Source: JARFUG01 sp050485365 (GTDB lineage: Bacteria > Desulfobacterota > Desulfuromonadia > Desulfuromonadales > JACZKF01). Taken from it: 16,755 nucleotides of DNA. The translations under genes were made by a program, and so were the position numbers. The notes under the pieces are model-generated. The model saw only the letters and a program-made list of their open reading frames with translations, was not told the DNA's origin and did no database searches. Numbering within the stretch: position 1 is the stretch's first letter; every line of letters begins with the position of its first letter. This document shows, in pieces, positions 12,273-16,755 of the stretch. The stretch lies in the NCBI GenBank assembly GCA_050485365.1, contig JBJHBH010000078.1, positions 1 to 16,755 on the forward strand, read 5' to 3'.

Positions 12273-15254
12273 ATGTATTCAGGAAGTAAACGATTATCCC
12301 TAGTTATCAGTACACTGCTCATTTCACTTTTTGCAATCCTGCCTGGCTGCGGCGGAGGTTCTTCCCCCGACGCTACCGACAACATTTCCACCGGGAGAAC
12401 CGGCGTCGCCGTCGATCCCTACATCGTGGGCGCCGTTTTCGAAGAGATTCCTGCCAAAGGCGGTTCCGCCCTCCAGGAGTCGACGCCGTCGGACAAGCGC
12501 GGCGAGTTCGTCTTCGCCCTCCCTCTTACCGAAGGCTCCCTCCTGCGCATGAAAGACGACGCCCGGGGGATGCACAACGGACTCCCCTACGGCTCGATCC
12601 TGAAGCGGGTCGTCGAAGGGGGCGATCTCCAGGTCGTCTCTCCCCTGACCACTTTGCTGGCCAACGGAGTGAGAGCCGAAGAGATTCTGAGCGTTCTGGC
12701 CGACGCCGGCGTTCATGGACTACAGGTCGCCGACCTGCGGGCCGACCCGATGGCGCGGATGAAACAGGCCGCCGTCCTCGATGCCGAGGCCCTTCTGCCC
12801 CTGCAGGCCAATATCACCGTCAACGCGCTCTTCACCTTGGGCGGGAATTCGGATCTGACCCTTGAGGATCTGACGAGCCGCCGGGGCGAGCTCGCCGAGA
12901 TCGCCGAAGCGGTGCGCAATACCGTATCGAAAGAGGTCTTCGATCACATTCTCACCAAGGGCGGGCCTGCCATTCTCGGAAACGCCGGATCGATCGGTCG
13001 CGATCATGCCATTCGCGCCATGGTCAGCATCATCGATACGGTCGTTGAGGAAAAGATGGCCGATCAGGCCGTCGACGCCATCACCCGGGCCGCCTCGCTT
13101 CTGCCTGAAGCCGCCGATCTGGCGCTTATCCATTTCATCAAAGAGAACCGAGGTCATGTCTCGATCGAAGAAGGGATCGACGCGGGCGTTCTTCCCGACG
13201 TTCAGGAGGGAGATACCGTCTATCTCGAACTCGCCAAGTGGAAGTGGAAAAGAGCCCCCATCGCCGATGCCGGCCCCGATCAAAATGTGGCCACCGGAGA
13301 CCTCGTCACACTGGACGGCAGCCGCAGCAGCGACCCCGATCACCACGACGATTCGTTGAAATTCCAGTGGTCCTTTGCCGCCAGACCTTCCGGCAGCCAG
13401 GCGACCCTGTCGGGCGCCAATACCGTCAACCCGACCTTCACCGCCGATGTCGAGGGCATGTACCGGATCAATCTCACCGTCTTCGACAACTGGGGAGGCG
13501 CGAGCGCGCCCGACAGCGTCACCGTGACGGCTACCGGTTCGACCGAGCCCGCGCCGACCGAACCGACCGAGCCGCCGCCGACCTTGTCGGCGCCTGGAGT
13601 CATTCAGTTCAGCTCGGATGTATACAGCGTTGAAGAAAATGCCGGCAAAATCGATATCCCCATCCATCGAGTGAATGGGAGCACCGGTGAGGTATCGGTG
13701 CAATGGCGTACGCGAACACACGATGGATACGGTACGGCGGATTGGTCGACAGATTACGGTACGGTCGATTGGACGACGATCACTTTCGCCGCTGGACAGA
13801 CGAGCAGAACCGTTTCCGTACAGATTCACGACAACAACGTCGTCGATGGGGATAAGACCTTCTCGGTATTGCTGCGCAATCCCACGGGCGGGGCGGTGCT
13901 CGGGGATCCCACCAGAGCAACGGTTACCATTCTTGACAATGATGTGGCCTCGGACCCTGAACCTGCTCCCCAGCCAGAACCTGAGCCCGAACCGGCACCT
14001 TCTGGGCCGTTAAAAGCGATTCCGGGGATTTTCGGTTTTGGCGTGGAAACGCCAGGTGGCCGTGGTGGCGTCGTCATTCGTGTAAATACCCTTAACGACA
14101 ACAACAATCCGTTAACTCTCAATGCCGATGGCACTCGCTCCGGTTCGCTTCGTGCGGCATTGAACCATAACGGTCGGCGGATCATCGTATTTGAGGTGTC
14201 CGGCAGAATCAATCTTGGAAGTGAGCTGGTTGTCACAAGACCTTTTGTTACAATAGCAGGTCAAACAGCCCCTCCCCCAGGGATAACCATTTATGGAAAT
14301 GCTTTCAGAATTGCCACAAACGATGTAGTTATGCAACACATCAGAGTCCGGCCGAATAATAATACATCTGCCCAGCTGAACGGACCATTGGGAATCCAGG
14401 ACTATCACAACAATATTTGGAATGTCGTCATAGATAGATGCACCTTCGGGTGGGGGGCAGATGAAAATATTGCAATTTGGGCGAGTTCTGGAAGGACAAT
14501 AAATGATATCACCATTAATAATTCAATTATACATGAATCCATAAGGCCATCTGGTCAGGATTCATATGGAATGATATTTGGTGATAGGGTAAAGCGAATT
14601 ATGACAATGGGCAATCTTATGGTAAGTAATCGAACGAGGAATCCTTTGTATAAGGGAGGCTCTGAAGCCATATTTGCCAACAATATAGTCTATAATGCCG
14701 CGCTGGGTGCATTTGTTCTGTTTTCTGATGATTATAATAGTGGTGCTGCAAGAGCTTCGGTTGTAAACAACATTTTTAAACGAGGACCTTCGGGAAGCCC
14801 TTCTGAAATTGCTTGGTTCGCTCCCAATACGGCAGGCAAAGGTTTCCGAGTCTATCAGGCCGGGAATGTCAGCAGGGCGGCCAATGGAAACGCCTTGAAT
14901 TTGTCGTGGGGGAGTACGGCGCCGTCTGGAACGATGGTGTCTTCGCCTCCGATCTGGATCGATGGGCTTTCGCTGGTTTCCTCCTCTAACCTTGAGGCGA
15001 CTCTCCTGTCCAGAGTTGGGGCCAGAGCCGGCGAACGTGGGACATCCCACAGAGACGCCAATGATGTTCGCCTGATCAATGAATATCAGTCAGGTACGGG
15101 CGCGATTCCGGGTTCAGGATATCTCTATCCGGCACCTTCGATTTCCGGGCAAACCAGGGCTTTCCCCTTACCGGCCAACCCTAACGGCATCGCGCCGAGC
15201 GGGTACACGAACATTGAAGAAGTCCTTCATAAAATGGCTCGAGATGTTCAATAA
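12273..15254 (+). CDS. Surface lipoprotein with PKD, Calx-beta and pectate-lyase-like beta-helix domains
   Basis: 993 residues, ATG with AGGAG 6 nt upstream. A lipoprotein signal ends in LPGCGGGSS (Cys26), so the protein is lipid-anchored in the envelope. Residues of about 41-135 form a domain starting TGVAVDPYIVGAVF and ending VVSPLTTLLANG, a layout seen at the N-terminus of geobacterial surface proteins; a helical region follows to about 320. PKD domain 328-421 (APIADAGPDQNV, LDGSRSSDPD). Thr/Glu/Pro linker 421-442. Calx-beta domain about 443-555 (YSVEENAG..ITFAAGQTSRTVSV..ILDND). Glu-Pro linker 557-576. Pectate-lyase-like right-handed beta-helix 583-993: GFGVETPGGRGG, IIVFEVSGRI, VTIAGQTAPPPGI, NVVIDRCTFGWGADE (717-731), RNPLYKGG..NNIVYN (789-808). 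D721-R722 replaces the D-H found in the paralogue. The lyase part has much lower GC than the rest. The substrate is unknown, possibly the EPS itself. Confidence 0.9.
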   Translation: MYSGSKRLSLVISTLLISLFAILPGCGGGSSPDATDNISTGRTGVAVDPYIVGAVFEEIPAKGGSALQESTPSDKRGEFVFALPLTEGSLLRMKDDARGMHNGLPYGSILKRVVEGGDLQVVSPLTTLLANGVRAEEILSVLADAGVHGLQVADLRADPMARMKQAAVLDAEALLPLQANITVNALFTLGGNSDLTLEDLTSRRGELAEIAEAVRNTVSKEVFDHILTKGGPAILGNAGSIGRDHAIRAMVSIIDTVVEEKMADQAVDAITRAASLLPEAADLALIHFIKENRGHVSIEEGIDAGVLPDVQEGDTVYLELAKWKWKRAPIADAGPDQNVATGDLVTLDGSRSSDPDHHDDSLKFQWSFAARPSGSQATLSGANTVNPTFTADVEGMYRINLTVFDNWGGASAPDSVTVTATGSTEPAPTEPTEPPPTLSAPGVIQFSSDVYSVEENAGKIDIPIHRVNGSTGEVSVQWRTRTHDGYGTADWSTDYGTVDWTTITFAAGQTSRTVSVQIHDNNVVDGDKTFSVLLRNPTGGAVLGDPTRATVTILDNDVASDPEPAPQPEPEPEPAPSGPLKAIPGIFGFGVETPGGRGGVVIRVNTLNDNNNPLTLNADGTRSGSLRAALNHNGRRIIVFEVSGRINLGSELVVTRPFVTIAGQTAPPPGITIYGNAFRIATNDVVMQHIRVRPNNNTSAQLNGPLGIQDYHNNIWNVVIDRCTFGWGADENIAIWASSGRTINDITINNSIIHESIRPSGQDSYGMIFGDRVKRIMTMGNLMVSNRTRNPLYKGGSEAIFANNIVYNAALGAFVLFSDDYNSGAARASVVNNIFKRGPSGSPSEIAWFAPNTAGKGFRVYQAGNVSRAANGNALNLSWGSTAPSGTMVSSPPIWIDGLSLVSSSNLEATLLSRVGARAGERGTSHRDANDVRLINEYQSGTGAIPGSGYLYPAPSISGQTRAFPLPANPNGIAPSGYTNIEEVLHKMARDVQ

Positions 15255-15293
15255 ATAGTTGGGTTTTTCCGCTGTTAAGCTGTTGTTTAACGA

Positions 15294-15330
15294 GATAATC
15301 GGGGCTCAAACGAGCCCCGATTATTTTATC
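15294..15330. terminator. Bidirectional intrinsic terminator between convergent lyase-like genes
   Basis: ATAATC-G-GGGGCTC (15294-15307) pairs with GAGCCCCGATTAT (15312-15324) around the loop AAAC: 13 base pairs with a single bulged G. TTTTATC follows on the plus strand. On the minus strand the hairpin comes directly after the stop of the convergent gene (15326), and its own arm is overlapped by the T-rich flank. It lies 40 nt after the lipoprotein stop and should end both transcripts. Confidence 0.85.
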
Positions 15331-16630
15331 GACCTTCGACTTGCTCCGCCATCCGGTGCAGCATTTCCTCGATTGGGGAATATGCATTGAGGTTATGGTC
15401 CCTGGTGGGATCTTCGGGTATTTCAAAAGGTCGGTAGGTATCAGAGAGATCAGGCCATCCACCAACGTCTTTCGGTGAATCGATGATGCGCCCCGTTCGA
15501 GTTCTCACTTCCCTGACGATTCTCTCATCAATAACATCCCTCTGGGCCGGGCGTGCTCCTGCGTTTGCAAGGACGCCACTCTCCACTTGATTTACTTCCC
15601 AAACTTTTAAGTCTTGTATCCAGAGAGGCGGTATCGTCACCACCGGATTTCCCCAGCCTGTGTTGTTCTCAACGATTGGGACAGGGAAACCTGTCTGCTG
15701 AACAATCTTGTTTCCCGACAGGTAAATTTCTGTGCCGGCTTTGACGTTTGAGTTGAACCATACGGGGCCGCGAGTCGGATAGGCCGGTCCATCGATCCAA
15801 AGATTGCCCACGGCAGTTACTTTAGATGGTCCAGCATTGTAATCGTCGGCAAATCCTAGCCGATATGAGTTTCCCCCATTGTAAACAAGATTGTTGAGTA
15901 CTATTCCGCTTGTTCCTCCTTTGAAAAGTGGGCCGTTTCGGTCAGCGCTTGAGGAGATCAAATTTCGGATAAGGGTCACTCTTTTCGAATAATCACCTAT
16001 CAGCAGGCCTTTCGAATGCGGCCCTCTGGGATGAAGTGATCTGTTTAGCCCTTCGCTGATGATTGAATTGCTGATGGTGATATCCGAGAGGCGCTTGTCG
16101 CGATATCCCCATAGTCCGACCACCTCGTCGACACTCCAGCTAAAGGAACAATGATCGATAACAACGTTGTAGATGGGGTTGTTGAAATCCTGGATGGTGA
16201 GGGCATCCCTGTCATCGAGTTCGTCTGCTTTTCCAGGTGCGTCGCCGGGCCGACTGCGCAGGTGCTGGATGACGACATCATGCGTTCCAATACGAAGACG
16301 CCTGTTGCGAAGAGTGATGCCCGGCTCAGGCGCGGTTTGCCCGGCAATGGTTATGAAGGGATTCGTGATTGCCAATTCAGAATGAAGGTTGATGTAGCCT
16401 CCTACCTCGAAAACAACAATTCGAGGCCCAGATGCCTCTACTGCCGAACGCAGCGAACCCGGCCCCTCGTCATTGAGATTTGAGACTTTGAGGATCTTTC
16501 CGCCACGTCCTCCAGGGGTTTCAACTCCATACCCCTGAGCGCCAGGAAATATCGCTATCGACTTCGCGATCCCTGTTGCTGCGCATGAAAAAAGAAGAAT
16601 GATTGCTGTTAAGACTTTAAAAAAATTCAT
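15326..16630 (-). CDS. Secreted pectate-lyase-like (PL1-type) beta-helix protein
   Basis: 434 residues, ATG at 16630 with AAGGG 9 nt upstream. A Sec signal (MNFFKVLTAIILLFSCAATGIA) precedes a single right-handed beta-helix domain of the polysaccharide-lyase-1-like group: FPGAQGYGVETPGGRGG (28-44), GSLRSAV (58-64), RIVVFEVGGYI (70-80), FITIAGQTAPEPGI (92-105), DVVIQHLRSRPGD (118-130), NVVIDHCSFSWSVDE (155-169), SKGLLIGD (206-213), RNGPLFKGG..NNLVYN (231-251), GARPAQRD..RIVREVRTRTG (358-380) and the family ending YSPIEEMLHRMA (417-428). It is homologous along its length to the last 410 residues of the convergent lipoprotein but has no lipid anchor or accessory domains. The likely role is cleaving or binding an acidic polysaccharide outside the inner membrane; activity is unproven. 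No sigma-54-type element was found in the 125 nt upstream. Confidence 0.9.
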   Translation of the reverse strand: MNFFKVLTAIILLFSCAATGIAKSIAIFPGAQGYGVETPGGRGGKILKVSNLNDEGPGSLRSAVEASGPRIVVFEVGGYINLHSELAITNPFITIAGQTAPEPGITLRNRRLRIGTHDVVIQHLRSRPGDAPGKADELDDRDALTIQDFNNPIYNVVIDHCSFSWSVDEVVGLWGYRDKRLSDITISNSIISEGLNRSLHPRGPHSKGLLIGDYSKRVTLIRNLISSSADRNGPLFKGGTSGIVLNNLVYNGGNSYRLGFADDYNAGPSKVTAVGNLWIDGPAYPTRGPVWFNSNVKAGTEIYLSGNKIVQQTGFPVPIVENNTGWGNPVVTIPPLWIQDLKVWEVNQVESGVLANAGARPAQRDVIDERIVREVRTRTGRIIDSPKDVGGWPDLSDTYRPFEIPEDPTRDHNLNAYSPIEEMLHRMAEQVEGR

Positions 16631-16659
16631 TAGATAATCCCTTCTTTTCGTCTAACAGG

Positions 16660-16726
16660 TCGCTGAAAAACTACTCCATCCCCCGTCCCCCCTCCCCGGG
16701 TGAGGTTTTTTGAAGCTTTTCAGCGA
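16660..16726. repeat. Inverted-repeat element, possible small dispersed (MITE-like) repeat
   Basis: TCGCTGAAAA (16660-16669) and TTTTCAGCGA (16717-16726) are a perfect 10-bp inverted repeat around 47 nt that include a C-rich run. It is preceded by TAACAGG. Short elements with ends of the form AACAGG-x-x-GCTGAAAAA occur between genes in Desulfuromonadia-type genomes as far as I recall. Only one copy is visible here. Alternatively it is a large stem-loop in the leader of the lyase-like gene, which starts 30 nt away. Confidence 0.45.
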
Positions 16727-16755
16727 AATCAATTCAGTTTCTTGCGGCTTTTTGC

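Noticed and set aside
16563..16591. Lipobox (LLFSC) in the secreted lyase-like protein
   Set aside because: Phe at -2 is unusual for a lipobox, and the hydrophobic core continues to a normal Sec cleavage region (ATGIA-K).

Overview
The window reads as part of an exopolysaccharide (EPS) and surface-protein locus of the XrtA/PEP-CTERM (EpsH-type) kind, from a GC-rich Gram-negative bacterium. The best guess is a Desulfuromonadia/Geobacter-like 'deltaproteobacterium'. The guess rests on the PrsK/PrsR regulatory pair, sigma-54-type promoters, lipoprotein and Sec signals, and the style of the fibronectin-III and beta-helix surface proteins. The genus cannot be fixed from the sequence. No exosortase, polymerase or export gene lies inside the window, so the assignment to the XrtA system depends mainly on PrsK and PrsR.

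Layout. (1) 1-2610, minus strand: three consecutive secreted or envelope proteins. A FnIII protein with an internal hydrophobic hairpin (2610-1750) is followed by a small secreted FnIII protein (1694-1293) and a secreted Ig-like plus beta-helix protein that runs off the left edge (1169-<1). A GG-N10-GC sigma-54-type promoter lies upstream at 2719-2704. (2) 2611-3034: divergent intergenic control region. (3) 3035-11835, plus strand: a compact operon with 4-nt stop/start overlaps. It encodes a GT4 glycosyltransferase, a membrane GT2 glycosyltransferase, a FemAB/GNAT-like acyltransferase, a YdcF/DUF218 membrane protein, UDP-GlcNAc 2-epimerase (wecB, TTG start), the sensor kinase PrsK and the sigma-54 activator PrsR. 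(4) 11836-12272: leader region with a second sigma-54-type element and a structured 5' UTR. (5) 12273-15254, plus strand: a 993-residue lipoprotein with PKD, Calx-beta and pectate-lyase-like beta-helix domains. (6) A bidirectional hairpin terminator at 15294-15330. (7) 16630-15326, minus strand: a second pectate-lyase-like protein, paralogous and convergent. (8) Right edge: a 10-bp inverted repeat resembling a small dispersed element.

How the parts may work together (inference). WecB supplies UDP-ManNAc. The two glycosyltransferases and the FemAB-like enzyme assemble and decorate a polysaccharide. PrsK senses an envelope or cytoplasmic cue and activates PrsR, which with RNA polymerase-sigma-54 switches on surface proteins. 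Both GG-N10-GC elements found here sit in front of surface or secreted proteins, one on each side of the EPS operon. The two beta-helix lyase-like proteins could bind or trim the locus's own polysaccharide.

Most distinctive points: an FnIII fold apparently interrupted by a YPGG/hydrophobic/RRR/hydrophobic/Cys hairpin; a 7-bp tandem repeat inside wecB whose copy-number change would shift frame; a sharp GC drop inside the 993-residue gene at its lyase domain; and a 13-codon micro-ORF that bridges two operon genes by ATGA overlaps at both ends.
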